DNA of 64,000 nt from Symbiodinium natans (Eukaryota > Sar > Dinophyceae > Suessiales > Symbiodiniaceae). Numbering within the stretch: the stretch's first letter is position 1; every line of letters starts with the position of its first letter. A program made the position numbers and the translations under genes. Shown in pieces: positions 11,152 to 23,579 of this stretch. A model generated the notes under the pieces. That model worked only from the letters and a program-made list of their open reading frames with translations, did not search any database and was not told where the DNA came from. The stretch lies in NCBI GenBank assembly GCA_905221605.1, contig CAJNDS010002179.1, forward strand, positions 732,001 through 796,000, read 5' to 3'.

Positions 11152-11798
11152 AGTAGTAGTTTTCTGGACATCTTGACATTGCCGGTCGTAGACATGGAGG
11201 CTGCAGAGCCTGCCAAAGTGGCACCTGTCTTGGAGATTCAGACAAGGAACCCAGATGTCTTAAGCACAGAAGTCGAACTTGCCCCAGTCGTAGACTCTGC
11301 TGCACACAAATTCTTGGAACAAACCCTTCGTCGTCATAGAATGGCTACCTCCAGCTCTAGAAGGGAGGGTGCACATCATGCATGAACAGCGGTTTAGGGT
11401 TTAGGGTTTAGGGTTTAGGGTTTAGGGTTTAGGGCTTGGGCAAGTCTGATTCTGCAGTGAGGGCATCGGCCTTCATAACGGTGAAGTAGTGGAAAGCATC
11501 TGCTCGTAGCTGCATCGCAAGCAACTCCTGCTTGCAATTGGCGACTGGAATCCCCCGTCTGAAAAGGAATAGCATGCTCTAGGACCCATAAGTCCAGCCT
11601 CTCCTGATATTGAGAAATCCGGTTCCGAGAGAATGCTCAAGTGCCTTAAAACTTGGGCACCTGACCAGCAAATGTACAAGAGACCACCCTCTAAGCCCAT
11701 TAACTTACACTTCCCCCGCCTAGCTGAACTCACGCGGGTTCTACTACAACTGCTACATCTAGGCATCCCAGACACAGCCATAACAACTCGCACACACT

Positions 11799-11924
11799 CC
11801 CAGAGAGCCCAAAACCCCTTAAAGAAGGAATACAGTATACCTTAAGTTATAAGGGAATCCTTAGTACTTAGTATGATTTAAGGCCTATCTCCTTATTTTA
11901 AGGGGGATAGAGGGCTCCTCTGGG
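11799..11924. mobile_element. MITE-like element, family D
   Basis: Ends are inverted copies (CCCAGAGAGCCCAAAACCCC at the left; GGATAGAGGGCTCCTCTGGG at the right). Same family as 14,309-14,463 and 37,706-37,860. No coding capacity. Confidence 0.75.
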
Positions 11925-12820
11925 TTTGTGCAGGTTGGCCCTTTCGCAAGTCGTAACACACTCCTACATGGGCGGGTTTCCGAAATTAGTACCTCATTGG
12001 GGGTCCCTACTACTAGTATGAGGGGATCCTACTAAGTGGGGGTCTATACATTTCTACATCTATGTACATATACATACATGTGTATATACATACAAATTGA
12101 TTGATTGGGGTGGGCTTCGACTTTTCGGACTTCAGGTGATCTTGGGATAGGCTCCTGCAAGACCTGGCCAGCAAGATCGGCGGGCACCTGCCGCGTTTTG
12201 GGTTTAGGGTTTTGGGGTTTAGGGTTTGGGGTTTAGGGTTTAGGGTTTTGGGAACATCCGTCGGTAGTGACTGGTATTCGGGCATAGTTGGGCCAATAAG
12301 ACTCAGGACTGATCTGGGTTGGCCTTTAGACCCTTTGAAAACTAGTTGAATAGAGGGCCCCTTATGAAGCCAAAGAAGGAAAGTATGAAATGGCCCAAAA
12401 GCCAACCTAGCGATGATGGCATGTCATCCGGGGACTCGGAAACGAGTTCTGGTGGCACTGCTTCTGGTTCCACTGCAGCTCAAAAAAGCCCACACAACCC
12501 AGCCTGGCCTCAAGCGATGCTGCTTGTTGGCTTGCGGGGGTTTGCCTAAACCCTAGACCCTAAACCCTAAACCCTAAGCCCCAAACCCAAAAACCCCTAA
12601 ACCCTAAGCCCTGACCCTAAAATAGGCTAAATGGCAGGACGGGACCTCTCTCCAGAACCCGGGTCTGCAGAAGCAGGTCGCCCTAAACCCTAATTAAACC
12701 CCAAACCCCATAAACCCCATAAACCGATAAACCCTAACCCCAAACCCTCTAAACCCTAAACCCTAAGAAGCCCAACCCTAAACCCTAAACCCTAAACCCT
12801 AAACCCTAAACCCTAAACTC

Positions 12821-12897
12821 CCGGCCTCCCGCAGCAGAGCCAGGGCGGCTCGGGGCTTCGCGCTTCCTCGGAAGGGCTCCAGGGCCTTGCGAAGCTC
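12821..12897 (-). CDS. Probable exon, unknown gene
   Basis: 77 nt encoding ELRKALEPFRGSAKPRAALA then LLREA. The acceptor has a textbook pyrimidine tract (TTTTTTCCCCCAG|G); donor GA (GCCGG|GAGTTTAGGG), followed at once by TTTAGGG repeats. PPR-like helices are possible. Confidence 0.55.
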
Positions 12898-13617
12898 CTG
12901 GGGGAAAAAATCGGGGTACAGGGTTTAGGGTTTAGGGGTAAGGGTTAAGGGTTTAGGCTTAGGGTTTAGGGTGTAGGGCTTAGGGTTTAAGCCCCAGTTT
13001 ATGGCTTGGGGTTTGCTGGCTCTGTCGGGCCGAGGCTTGGTTGTGCCGCTTTCAAGAGTGCCACACTTCGTTTGTTTTGCCGCCCGCTTGGCTAGTTCAA
13101 TGGTGTTGAATAGACTGCGAGTTTTTGGGGGAACCTTGACGGGAGGTCAGACTGTTAGGCGAGCTTGGGAAAATGAGTTCCAACCGCTGACTAGGAACAC
13201 ATCCGCTGCAAACTCAGGGTTCATATCTTAGCCACAAAGCCTGATTCACGCAAGCCCTACACATCCTAAAGAAAACTGCCCTGGGCCTCCTTGGAGGGAT
13301 TTGCCGGGAGCCGCCATCCCCCACGCACCGGCGCAGGCATGCAAACGGAGGTCTAGCTGCTTAGCAGACGCTGCCTCTGACGTCCTGGCGATTTCCCATG
13401 GCAGAACCAAGCATGCTCTAAGACGGCGCGGGGCCAAGAGGGCTGCAGAAACTCTGTAATGGCAACCTTCTTCTTCTGCGCTCCTTAAGGCGCTGCTCTC
13501 TTTCTTTCTTTCTTTCTTTGGGGCATGGAGGGGAACCCTCCGCGCGATTGCGCGCCCCGGTCCTGCATTGTCTCTGCGTTTCACTACCACCCACCTGGCG
13601 CTGCTCTCTCTCTGTCT

Positions 13618-13680
13618 CTGTCTTCTTCTTCTTCTTCTTCTTCTTCTTCTTCTTCTTCTTCTTCTTCTTCTTCTTCTTCG
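13618..13680. repeat. (CTT)n microsatellite
   Basis: About 20 CTT units, followed by (CT)n at 13,761-13,782. Poly-Ser and poly-Lys ORFs here are artefacts. Confidence 0.97.
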
Positions 13681-14063
13681 GGGCTTGAGGAACCCCGGGG
13701 GGTCCCCCGCGCACTGGGCATGCCCAGGTCAAGTCCCGTCTCGGTGAGACTTCCCTGCCATCTCTCTCTCTCTCTCTCTCTCTTTGTCTCTGCCACTCTC
13801 TTCCCAGTCCCGGACCATAACCAAGCAGCAAATCCGCCATCATTCGGCGCAGGCGTTAAAAGAGGTTTAAAGGTGCCTAGGAAGCCTCAAGCATGTCGGT
13901 GGAGTGAAGTAGTAGGGTTTAGGGTTCAGGGGACTGGCAATGCCTTGAATCCCAGGCCCCTTGTGCGACCGAACTCCACAGTTCCAAGCCTGAGCCGACT
14001 GAGCCTTTACAGCAAACAGGATCAAACAACGCCAAACCGCGCATCCAGCCTCTGATCCCAAAC

Positions 14064-14215
14064 CCTGCAACCCTAAACCCTAAAACCCTGAGCCCCAAGC
14101 CTGAAAACCCTTTTTTGCAGCAGAAATCTGCAACCCTAAAGAACCCTAAACCCTAAAACCTGAGCCCTAAGCCTGAAACCCTTTTTTGCAGCAGAAATCT
14201 GCAACCCTAAAAAAC
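14064..14215 (+). repeat. Tandem duplication of about 73 bp
   Basis: CCCTTTTTTGCAGCAGAAAT and its flanks occur twice (14,108; 14,182) with few changes. Confidence 0.85.
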
Positions 14216-14249
14216 CTGAACCCCGGCCATCTGAGTGAAAACCCCTCGC

Positions 14250-14292
14250 GCCTTGGCCCGGGCCGTGGATTTGGGCTCAGGCTTCGGTTGTG
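14250..14292 (-). CDS. Possible exon, unknown
   Basis: Minus frame PQPKPEPKSTARAK with GC donor (GCCAAG|GCGCGA). Pro/Lys-rich; no family. Confidence 0.35.
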
Positions 14293-14308
14293 GCTGCTTG
14301 GGCCTTAC

Positions 14309-14463
14309 CCAGAGACTCCAAAACCCCTTAATTAAGGAATATACCTTAAATCATAAATTATATAATATATAATATACAATATATAATATATAATATATAA
14401 TATCAGGGTTCCTATTATGATTTAAGGGATATTCCTTAATTAAAGGGGTTTGGGAGTCTCTGG
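14309..14463. mobile_element. MITE-like element, family D, near-perfect inverted repeats
   Basis: Inverted repeats of about 45 bp (CCAGAGACTCCAAAACCCCT ... AGGGGTTTGGGAGTCTCTGG) flank an AT-rich core of TATAATA repeats. It would fold into a long hairpin. Confidence 0.85.
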
Positions 14464-14697
14464 CTACACGCGGGTGTAGCACCTACATTCTAGACCCAAG
14501 AGTCACCTATAGGAGAAAAAAAGGTGCCCGTTTTGGCTTCAAGGGGCTTATCAGGGAACCTACACCCTGAAAAAGGGGAAGAAGGGCCTACTCTGGTGGG
14601 TCCTAGCATTGGAGAGCTTAGGGGTTGTGATGGTTCGTTCGTGCTAGCTGTCCTCAACTGGGTTGAAACTACGGGCCGGATCCTGCCAGACAGTATT

Positions 14698-14809
14698 CTA
14701 CTAATTGCTTAAGAACCCCAAAAAAACACAACATATTGTTTCGTTATAAGGGTAATATAGAGATTACTATTTTTTTATTACTCTTTTGGGGTTCTTGAGC
14801 AAAGAGTAG
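14698..14809. mobile_element. MITE-like element, family A
   Basis: Inverted ends CTACTAATTGCTTAAGAACC and GGTTCTTGAGCAAAGAGTAG; flanked by TATT on both sides (14,694-14,697; 14,810-14,813), a likely target duplication. Non-coding. Confidence 0.8.
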
Positions 14810-15123
14810 TATTGAGGGCCTCCGGCTCGCTTTTGGTACACTGCTTTCACGTTCAGCACACAGAGACATGATGCAGTTCATCGCGTTGCCAAGAAATGCC
14901 AATTGTAGTATTTGGCCCTAAACCCTAAACCGTAAACGCTAAACCCTAAGCCCTAAACCCTAAACCCTAAACACGAAGACCTAGCCCATAGACCCTGCAA
15001 ACTCTCTATCAACCTTCAAAACCCTAAACCCCCTGAAAACCACAGTTTAGGGTTTAGGGTTTCGGGTTTAGGGTTTGGGGTTTAAAGAACACACTCAACC
15101 CCCCGAGCCCTGCGCAAAGGAGC

Positions 15124-15177
15124 TCGTTCCGCCCGCTGCTTGTTCACGCGGTGCAGCTCCTTGCTGAACTGCTTCAC
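15124..15177 (-). CDS. Probable exon, helical protein
   Basis: 54 nt encoding VKQFSKELHRVNKQRAER, acceptor AGCCCAG|GTG, donor GC (GAACGA|GCTCCT), phase 0. Probably a coiled coil; family not recognised. Confidence 0.5.
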
Positions 15178-15191
15178 CTGGGCTCTTAGGG

Positions 15192-15330
15192 TAGGTTTAG
15201 GGTTTAGGGTTTAGGGTTTAGGGTTTAGGGTTTAGGGTTTAGGGTTTAGGGTTTAGGGTTTAGGGTTTAGGGTTTAGGGTTTAGGGTTTAGGGTTTAGGG
15301 TTTAGGGTTTAGGGTTTAGGGTTTAGGGTT
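15192..15330 (+). repeat. Telomere-like tract (TTTAGGG)n
   Basis: About 20 perfect units; starts 15 bp after the acceptor side of the exon at 15,124-15,177. Confidence 0.97.
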
Positions 15331-16039
15331 CAGGGTCCCTGAGTATGGGCCCCTATACAACCCAAGGGCCCATACTTCAGAACCCTCTAAAGGAGGTAAG
15401 GGAGGGCCCATGTAGCTACCTTAACTACCTTCACCTGAGGGAGCTTGCCGGGGCTCAGATCGAGGTCGGTTCAGGGTTTAGGGTGTTTGGGTCTACGGGC
15501 TGTACCTTGGACCCTTCAGGTTGTACACTTGGGTTGTAGGACCTCTTTCAAGATCCCTGAGCTAGTACAAGGGCAAGAAATAGGGGAACTTTCAGGGGTA
15601 CAACCTCAGGGGTACGAGTCTTTATCCTTCATTAGGGTTTAGGGTTTAGGGTTTAGGGTTTAGGGCTTAGGGCTTAGGGCTTAGGGCTTAGGGTTTAGGG
15701 TTTAGGGTTTAGGGTTTAGGGTTTAGGGTTTAGGGTTTAGGGTTCGGGATCTAAGGGTGATAGGTCACCTCTTGCCAAGTCAGGCTGGGGCTTGCAAATT
15801 CACGCCCAACACCCCCATCCTTCGTTGAAAGACCCTTTCTTTGCAACGGACCGCCGGGCTGTTGAAAGAACCCTAAACCCTAAACCCTAAACCCTATACC
15901 CTATACCCTATACCCTAAACCCTAAACCCTAAACCCTAACCTTCCTAAGCCCTAAACCCTATATAATTACCCTATACCCAAACCCCATACCCTAAACGCG
16001 AAACCCTTAACCCCAAATCCCCCCCTTGTTTGAAAGAAC

Positions 16040-16107
16040 TACCGGCCTTCTCCTGGATTGCGCGCTTCATCAGCAGCCTCAGGGCTAACCGAAGCACCAC
16101 AAGTGCG
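16040..16107 (-). CDS. Possible exon, unknown
   Basis: Minus frame VVLRLALRLLMKRAIQEK with GC donor (GAGAAG|GCCGGT), between CCCTAAA-type and TTTAGGG tracts. Confidence 0.35.
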
Positions 16108-16234
16108 CACATTCACAGATCAGGGTTTAGGGCTTAGGGTTTAGGGTTTAGGGTTTAGGGGCTGTTAGGGTTTAGGTTTATTGGGCTATTTGGCTATAGG
16201 CTCCAGGGTGTTGTCGCCCCTTCAGGAATTTCAG

Positions 16235-16318
16235 GTTCACGAAGCATGTGAGACGGCCAGGCATAGGCTCCAATGCGCCGAGGGGCCCTTCGTCGTCGAG
16301 ATCGGGGCCCAGGTGCCT
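16235..16318 (-). CDS. Possible exon, unknown
   Basis: Minus frame HLGPDLDDEGPLGALEPMPG then RLTCF after ATGTGCAG|G. It lies between two TTTAGGG tracts. Confidence 0.4.
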
Positions 16319-16704
16319 GCACATAATTCGCGGCTTAGGGTTTAGGGTTTAGTATTTTTAGGGTTTAGGGTTTAGGGTTTAGGGTTTAGGGTTTAGGGTT
16401 TAGGGTTTAGGGTACCAGTTTTCATGTTCCGGGGGTCCAAGGGGAAATCGTCGTTCGCCCGTCCATGTCAGCGTGGCCCCCAGCATCCCCAAAACCCTAA
16501 CACAACCCTCTAAACCCCTTTAACCCCCGCTAAGACTCTTAAACTTTAGGAGCTTTAGTGGGGGTTAAAGGGGTCCTAAACCCCTTGACCCCCCCAAAAC
16601 CTAAAAACAAAAACTCAAACCAACCCCCCTAAACCCTAAACCCTAAACCCTAAACCCTAACCCCCCCCTCAAAAAACAAGCCACCCCTTTTGAACCCTGC
16701 GAGT

Positions 16705-16782
16705 GCCAGACCCGAGCTCAGAGTACTCGGCGTTGGCACCGAAGCGCTGCTTGTACTCCTCTGCTTTTGAGGCATGCCCCCT
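16705..16782 (-). CDS. Possible exon, unknown
   Basis: Minus frame [20 protein letters not shown]. Helical and charged; boundaries and family unknown. Confidence 0.4.
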
Positions 16783-16821
16783 GGTATCCGTATACTGCTC
16801 TTTGCTTAAGAACAACCCCCC

Positions 16822-16903
16822 CCCCCCCGCATAAATAAATATAAATATATATACATATATATATGTATATATATATATATGTTTTTTTATTTATTTGTAT
16901 TTC

Positions 16904-16946
<43 letters not shown>

Positions 16947-17045
16947 TTATTTAATTATACTTATATATTTACTTTTTATTCTTTATATTTGTATTTATTT
17001 ATCTCTATTTAGTTTTCTATATTTATGTACAAAATGATATTATCC
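16822..17045. other. AT-rich, TA-repeat region, no gene seen
   Basis: ATATAT and TATTTATTT repeats after a C-run; intergenic or intronic filler. Confidence 0.7.
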
Positions 17046-17199
17046 CTAAGATTGCCCGTATAAGGAATATCTATTCGGACTTGCTAGGTGGTTCTTAGGA
17101 TGGCCCTGAAAGCCCCCTGAAGATGTTCCTAAACATCACCCTCTTCAAGCCAAAAGGAGAAGATATGAAACAGCCCAAGGCCCTACCTAGCTAGGATCG

Positions 17200-18060
17200 A
17201 GGGAGGATTCATCAGAGGCAAGATTTCCAAACGCCCTTTCCCAAAGCAGCTAAAGCCACAGCCCTGTGCTTCTTCTACACCTAGGGGCTGAATACCCTAG
17301 CCCAAAGAAGGTTCACCTTTTAGATATTGTAGGGTTCTATATAACCACAAAGGCTAAAGGTTACCTACCCAGTCCCGAAGTGGAAGGGCTGCTCGCTTTG
17401 AAAGGTTGTTGAATGGCAGTTTCCGTGCATTCTTTGGAGATGCTAATGCCAGGGTCCGTGCAGCGGCCGTGGTGGGACAACCAAGCCGGCATGATCAGTC
17501 GCAGGGACTTGAGGAAGGACCCCCCAGAAGGGACCCTTAATCTTATCTCCCTATACAACCCCTATGTCGACAGAGCCCGTGAGGTCCCTTCTAAGGGTCC
17601 CTCCTTTCGTCCCTTGACAGCCTGACAGTTGATTTGCGCACGTCCCGAAACACAAAATCCCCAAGCTGCAACCAACCCGCGGCTTGGTAGCCCAGTAACC
17701 ATATGATAATAAGGGCACTCCTTTTTGGGTTAGTTACCTGATAAGGGAACCTTGAGCCACAAAAGGGAAAAAGGGTACCACTGGTCTACCAAGACAGCCA
17801 AGCCCGGTGCAACTTAAGACTGGCTGGTTCTTAGTAGGGAATGAGGGAATGAGCTAACCCTATATCCCCTACATATATATATATATATCTATCTATCTAT
17901 CTCTCTATCTATCTATACTCATTAAGGGATTACACAGGGTATCCCCCATATATACATATATATATATATATGCCCTTTAAAGGAGTATACGTTTATACAT
18001 ATAAATATATACCCTTTAAGGGATCACATAGGGTACAGGGGGAAGAGTCACATTGAACAA
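17200..18060. other. Stretch without recognised gene
   Basis: Repeat fragments (17,284; 17,510; 17,820), TA and CTAT microsatellites (17,870-18,010). Short ORFs lack coding character. Confidence 0.5.
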
Positions 18061-18479
18061 CTCGAGACGCAGAGAGCCCTGGCGCTGGCGTCCTCCACGG
18101 TCGCCGGCGTGTACCTCTCCAAGGGCCGACAGGGCGTTGGGAAGGGTTTAGGGTTTAGGGTTTAGGGTTTAGGGTTTAGGGTTTAGGGTTTAGGGTTTAG
18201 GGTTTAGGATTCAGGGTTCAGGGTTTAGGGTTTAGGGTGTAGGGTTTGGGGTTTAGGGTTTGGGTTCAGGCAGACTTGCCAGCACATCTTTCCATGGGTT
18301 ACCAGCGCTGCTGCTGCGGCTATTGCAAGCTCCATCCGGGCAGGCAGGGGGGTCACTCGACGGGCACGCGAGGCCTGCAAGCGATAAGCCTATAAGCTAC
18401 CAGTATGTCGCATGCTGTGCCAGCTTCCAGAGCATCCAGAGCTGGAGCACATTCCTTGCCAACCCTTGCTTGCGCTCTA

Positions 18480-18590
18480 TATATGGGTGGTTGTCGAAAT
18501 TATGATCCCTTTTGGGGTACCCTAAGTATTAGGTGCCGTATTATGATAGGGATCCAAAAAGGGACCAGCATTTTGACAACCACCCATATA
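18480..18590. mobile_element. MITE-like element, family E
   Basis: Ends TATATGGGTGGTTGTC and GACAACCACCCATATA are perfect inverted copies for 16 bp, and similarity continues to about 40 bp. TA or TATA could be the target site. Confidence 0.8.
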
Positions 18591-19192
18591 GACCCAACAC
18601 ACAATGCATCTCAAAAGCCTGAACCCGTCGCGAATCTGGGAGTCGAGCTTTTTGCTCGGAGCCTCATCGGCAGCTGCCACCTGGCACTCAAGGCGAGCGG
18701 TTGGGTTCAAGCCCCACTTCCGAGGCTCAAAAAAAGTTCTTTTTAGGGTTTAGGATTTAGGGTTTAGGCTATCCTGCTCTCTTGCCCATTTATTGCTTAA
18801 ACCTTGACTAAAGCTAGATGTACATGTTGTAAGACCCTTCAATAAACCCAAGTCCCTGGTCTAAATCTTACGCCCCAATGCAGAGAATAGAATTCTACAT
18901 TCTTTGTTTGTTGGGTGGTTCTTAAGCCAATAGTAGCAATGACCCCCAACCCCGCACCCTACAGTACACCCCCAACCCGAAGCTCTAAGCCTAAACCCTA
19001 AACCCGTTTGCAACTGGACTGCGGTACAACTGCCAGGAAACGACACTACCCCCAGTCAGCCTCGGCTTAAACCCTGTACGTTGCTGAGCCAAGTTGCAGG
19101 CATCTACGAGATGAGCAGCACCAATTTATGCTCTTCCCACACTCCCCAAATCATTGTCGGAAAGCCTACAACATTAGCATCAATCCACTGAG

Positions 19193-19311
19193 ACCCTAAA
19201 CCCTAAACCCTAAACCCTAAACCCTAAACCCTAAACCCTAAACCCTAAACCCTAAACCCTAAACCCTAAACCCTAAACCCTAAACCCTAAACCCTAAACC
19301 CTAAACCCCTG
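19193..19311 (-). repeat. Telomere-like tract (CCCTAAA)n
   Basis: About 17 perfect units, followed after about 90 bp by TTTAGGG-type repeats (19,404-19,550). Confidence 0.97.
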
Positions 19312-20099
19312 CCTAAACCCTATGTAAGGCGGGGGCACCCGGCGATCTGCCGGAGCGGAGGGCGCCGGCGCCAGCCCGGGGACCTGTTAGGGCGCGTGGG
19401 GAGGGTTTAGGGTTTAGGGGTTTAGGGTTTAGGGGTTTAGGGTTTAGGGTTTAGGGGTATAGGGTTTGGGGTTTAGGGTTTAGGGTTTTGGGGTATAGGG
19501 TTTAGGGTTTAGGGTTTCGGAATTAGGGTTTAGGGTGTAGGGTTTAGGCCTTTTTCAAACCCCTGAACCCTCATGCCTTGCTCACACCCTAAACCCTTTT
19601 GAACCTGGAAGCTGCTTCATGCCACTAAAATCCCTAAAGCCTAAACCCCATCTAAACCTAAGCCCTCAACCCCCCAAGCCCAAGCCCAAGACAACACGTT
19701 GACGCGGCATTTATGTCACTCTTGTTGAGCCGGAAATCTCGCCGAAAAGTCTGTTTCATGAGCGCGTTGCCTGACATCCTGTTTGGGCCTTGCCTTCCAA
19801 ACAATCAAGGGTGAAGCCAGAATAGGGAAGAAGAGACCCGGAAGAAGCCGGAAAAGGCCCTGAATTTATGCGCCCTGTCCCTCGCCAGACTTAAATCTTG
19901 TGGCGGGGAAGGGGGGGGGGGGGGGGGGGGATAGGAAATCATTATAATAACCTATGAGACTCTCATTGAACCCCTCAGCTGCAGCTGCTTCGGTCCCACC
20001 CGTTGCTGGCGTTCCACGACCATGCCCGCTGGGAGGCCAGGGGCCTCTGTAGGCAACTTCGGGACTAAGTTGGAGGTTCATGGGCAGCTATAAGTCGGG

Positions 20100-20760
20100 T
20101 TATGAATACCCTAAACGTTGTCATGAGTAGAATTACCTTACCTTCCACCCCCCTCTACATATCTTTGTTCATAAAATGTTACAGGGTGCATCTTTGGATC
20201 CAGTTGAGGCCCATACTTGAAGCGCAAGGTATTAACTGCAGCATTCAGTCCTCATGTACACCATGCCCAGGATCATTCCATAAACGGCCGTTCTTGATGT
20301 GATTATTTTCGTCGGCTTGCGAGCGAGTGAATGGAGCGCGTGCGAGCTATTGAAGATCAGTTAACAAACTTGCAATGCGTACACGAGACAAGCAACAAAC
20401 CTTCAATGTCATGTCGTTCCTTTCTGATTTTTTTGGGGCGCTCATTTAAGAACACCTTCTTGAGGGTTTACTTGCGGGCTCATGGGTAGTTATAATAAGT
20501 AGGGTTGTAAGTATGGTACTTATACTTATAATCCCATTCAGGGTTTTTTATAACCCCATTCAGGGTACTCATAACCCTACTTAGAACTACTCATGAACCT
20601 CCAAGCATTCAGTTAACGTCATGCTTGTGGAGGTCTGCTCTTGAGCAGTCCGTGGTCAGAAGCTCTTGGGACAGGTGAGCGTAACTTCTGATGTACCAGC
20701 GCCAAGGTTTGGAAAGAACTCAGTTCAACCTCATCTTGAGACCCTGAGAAGCAGTTGGGC
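20100..20760. other. Stretch without recognised gene
   Basis: Holds one family-B MITE-like element; the remaining sequence shows no family motif on either strand. Confidence 0.5.
20472..20611. mobile_element. MITE-like element, family B
   Basis: CTTGCGGGCTCATGGGTAGT ... AGAACTACTCATGAACCTCC; core with GTAGGGTTGTAAGTATGG. Other copies at 43,667-43,776, 21,817-21,956 (cut) and 47,860-48,030 (interrupted). Confidence 0.7.
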
Positions 20761-20989
20761 TCCTGTCCTAAACCCTAAACCCTAAACCCTAAACCCTAAA
20801 CCCTAAACCCTAAACCCTAAACCCTAAACCCTAAACCCTAAACCCTCCCATTCTACACCATTCCGCAGGACTCTTAAGGGCCGCACACGGGGAGGCCGCT
20901 TTGCAGCCGAGTCCTCCTCAGGCCTGCAACGTTCCCCTAAAACCGGCTACTCAGCGTGATTGCGGCAGCAGCGGCTCAGCATATCCCTT

Positions 20990-21101
20990 GGGATGTTCCG
21001 CTTTAGACTAACAGCTCCTTAATAGGGATTATAGCCTAAATTATAGCACCTCCTATTTTAATCCCTATTGAAGGCCTGCTGGTACAAGGGGGAGCATCCC
21101 A
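20990..21101. mobile_element. MITE-like element, family C (uninterrupted)
   Basis: CTTGGGATGTTCCGCTTTAG, ACTAACAG ... CTGCTGGTACAAGGGGGAGC, ATCCCAA: inverted ends around an AT-rich core. Reference copy for the interrupted one at 5.2 kb. Confidence 0.75.
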
Positions 21102-21814
21102 ACATGTCCCCTTCATCGACCGCACTCTTCACAAACCACAACAACACATCCATTCATCGTGCTACCAAGCTCCAAGTACTCATGCGGCAGCACCCAGCTT
21201 TTTGAATCTTCGCTTGCTGCGCGCTGAACGAGGTCAACGCTACAGGCTCCACAGAGAGACAGAGAGAGACAGAGAGAGACAGAGAGACAGAGAGACAGAG
21301 AGAGAGGAACAAAAACAAAGGATTTGGTTGAGCCGAAAGACATCACCGCATCAGGTAGTCCGAAAGCCTGGCTGGAGGCAGCGGACGAGAAGCCCCAAGC
21401 TCTATGTGTGTTCGTGGGCTCCTTGATGCATGAAGGGACTACACGACTAGACTACACCAAACAAACCATTCAGATCAGTGAGGGAAAGCTCTGGTGATGA
21501 CGTGAAGTTGCCTCGATTCCACGGTTGAAGTGGCGGAGAAACTGTCTGGTTTGGCCAGCAAGTTTCAGCTACTTTGCTACTCACGCTCTCCCCCACATCG
21601 CGGTGTCAAGCAGCCCTAACCCAACAAAACCTTGTAATCCTGAGGCCTGAAATCTCTCGACCATTCGAGACTTGAGTACCCCCGATTATAGTCCCTACTA
21701 AGGACTGTTAGTATAAGGGGGAACATCCCAAGTTGCAGTAGGGTTCTGCATGGCTTCAGGCTTTGCCACAATCTCAATTGTGGTGGCCCTTCCCTGGGGA
21801 AGTTGTTTAGTCTA

Positions 21815-21956
21815 CTTGGAGGTTAATGGTACTTGTTAACCAGTTACAACTGTACTTATAACTTATAACTGTACTTGTAAACATTTTAGGGCATGTAAGA
21901 GGCTTAAAAGTGGGTTCTAAGTACAGTTGTAATACGTTAATAAGCACCATGAACCC
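21815..21956. mobile_element. MITE-like element, family B, right end replaced by CCCTAAA repeats
   Basis: Left end CTACTTGGAGGTTAATGGTA; right end AATAAGCACCATGAACC runs straight into CTAAACCC repeats where TCCAAGTAG is expected. Confidence 0.65.
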
Positions 21957-22501
21957 TAAACCCTAAACCCGAAACCCTAAACCCTAGCGGCTAGTCGCGG
22001 CTAACTCACATCCCAGGCAGCCTGCGGTGATTCTGCCATGTGGCCGTGTGCGACAACGCCTTGGCGCACGAGTTTTAGGGTTTAGGGTTTAGGGTTTAGG
22101 ACCCTGAACCGTCCAACATCTTGACATTCCGCTGCGTTGTTTCTATTCAGCTGGGGCTCAGCCCTTTTTGCACGTGGTTCCGGGTGTCTATGCAACTTCT
22201 CTACACCTGCCACACCCCTAAGCCCAAAAACACACACACACACACACACACAGACACAGAGACAGCTATGAAGAGCCTCTGTCCAAAATACCCTGGACGG
22301 GCACCCTAGATGAACCTCAAACCATGGAGCGCTCTACAGATACTCTGTGTCGTCTACTGGATGTATGCCAAAACCAGAACTCCCCTTAAGGGGGAATCTT
22401 GGAAGTCGGTCCCCTAAACCCTAAACCCTGATTAAGCCCTAAACCCTAGACCCTAAACCCTAGCCCAAAACCCTAAACCCTGATACCCCAAAGCCGCGGG
22501 C

Positions 22502-22584
22502 CTTGTCGAGGATCGCTTGGGCCTCTGCCAGAGTCTCCCCTGCCACTGGAGGCATCCCTGCGTCTCTGGTGGCTGATTCCAAGG
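22502..22584 (-). CDS. Probable exon, unknown
   Basis: 83 nt encoding LESATRDAGMPPVAGETLAE then AQAILDK, acceptor GCGTAG|CC, donor GC (GACAAG|GCCCGC). No family recognised. Confidence 0.5.
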
Positions 22585-23239
22585 CTACGCCCCCCGCAGC
22601 AAAAAAACATTTTTTGCTGTTTCTTAAGAATTATAATACCCAAAAATTAAAAACTATTTCCAAGTACCCCTAAGATTTAAAACTGCAGACTGAAGTTGCA
22701 AGTCTTTTTTCCGTTGACGATTCAGTGACATTGAGGGGCAAAAAGCGATCTGAGAGGAGAGGAACCCTTTCTTGAAGCTGGACTTGCTGACTGGAGAGGA
22801 ACCCCACACCCTAAACCCTAAACCCTCAGCACCCAGGGCAGCATGACTCCTACAGCATGCCAAGAACACTCAGCACGGAGGCAGATTGCGGAGTCCCAAA
22901 GGTTTGTTCCTTTGCGCCAGCCTAAAACACTTTTGGAAGATTTTTGGGCAGAAACCCGCAAGCTGCAAGCCCAGCACCCTGGATCACCTCAAGTTGGTGG
23001 GTGTGAAGGGGTCTTCAGTCCACGCGCAGCTTCCCTGATGATTCACCACAGAGATCATACGGCTGCTAATCCCGCTACTCTGCAACTCTTCTCCGAACCA
23101 GTCTTCCCATATCCTGCGACCCTAGACTCGAATTTTCGCTGGGCCCCAACCCGAAACCAGGCCCTGAACTCCCAAAACCCTGTAAATAAACCCTATAACC
23201 CCTATAAACCCTATAATGCCAGCAAACCCTGCCTATAAC

Positions 23240-23548
23240 CCTCTAAACCCTATGAAAAACCTTTTCAACCCTGTAAACCACATAAGGCCTTAAACCCTCC
23301 AAACCCCACAAGCCCTCCAAACCCTATAAACCCTGTAAAGCCTATCAACATCTCCAAACCCGGAAGCCTAATGCCAAAACCCTCGAAGCCGAGACATTCG
23401 GGGGCCCCCGCGTGCGGGCGAGCCCGCGCGAGCGCGGCGGATCCGCCGCAACTGCTGGCGGAACTGGCGCCTCCAAAGGGAGGGATGAAGTTACGTTGGG
23501 GTTTCGCACCTGTGTCAGGGCTAGAGAGAGAGAGAGAGAGAGATATAG

Positions 23549-23579
<31 letters not shown>

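Noticed and set aside
13418-14055. Poly-Ser, poly-Lys and poly-Glu open frames
   Set aside because: Readings of (CTT)n and (CT)n microsatellites.
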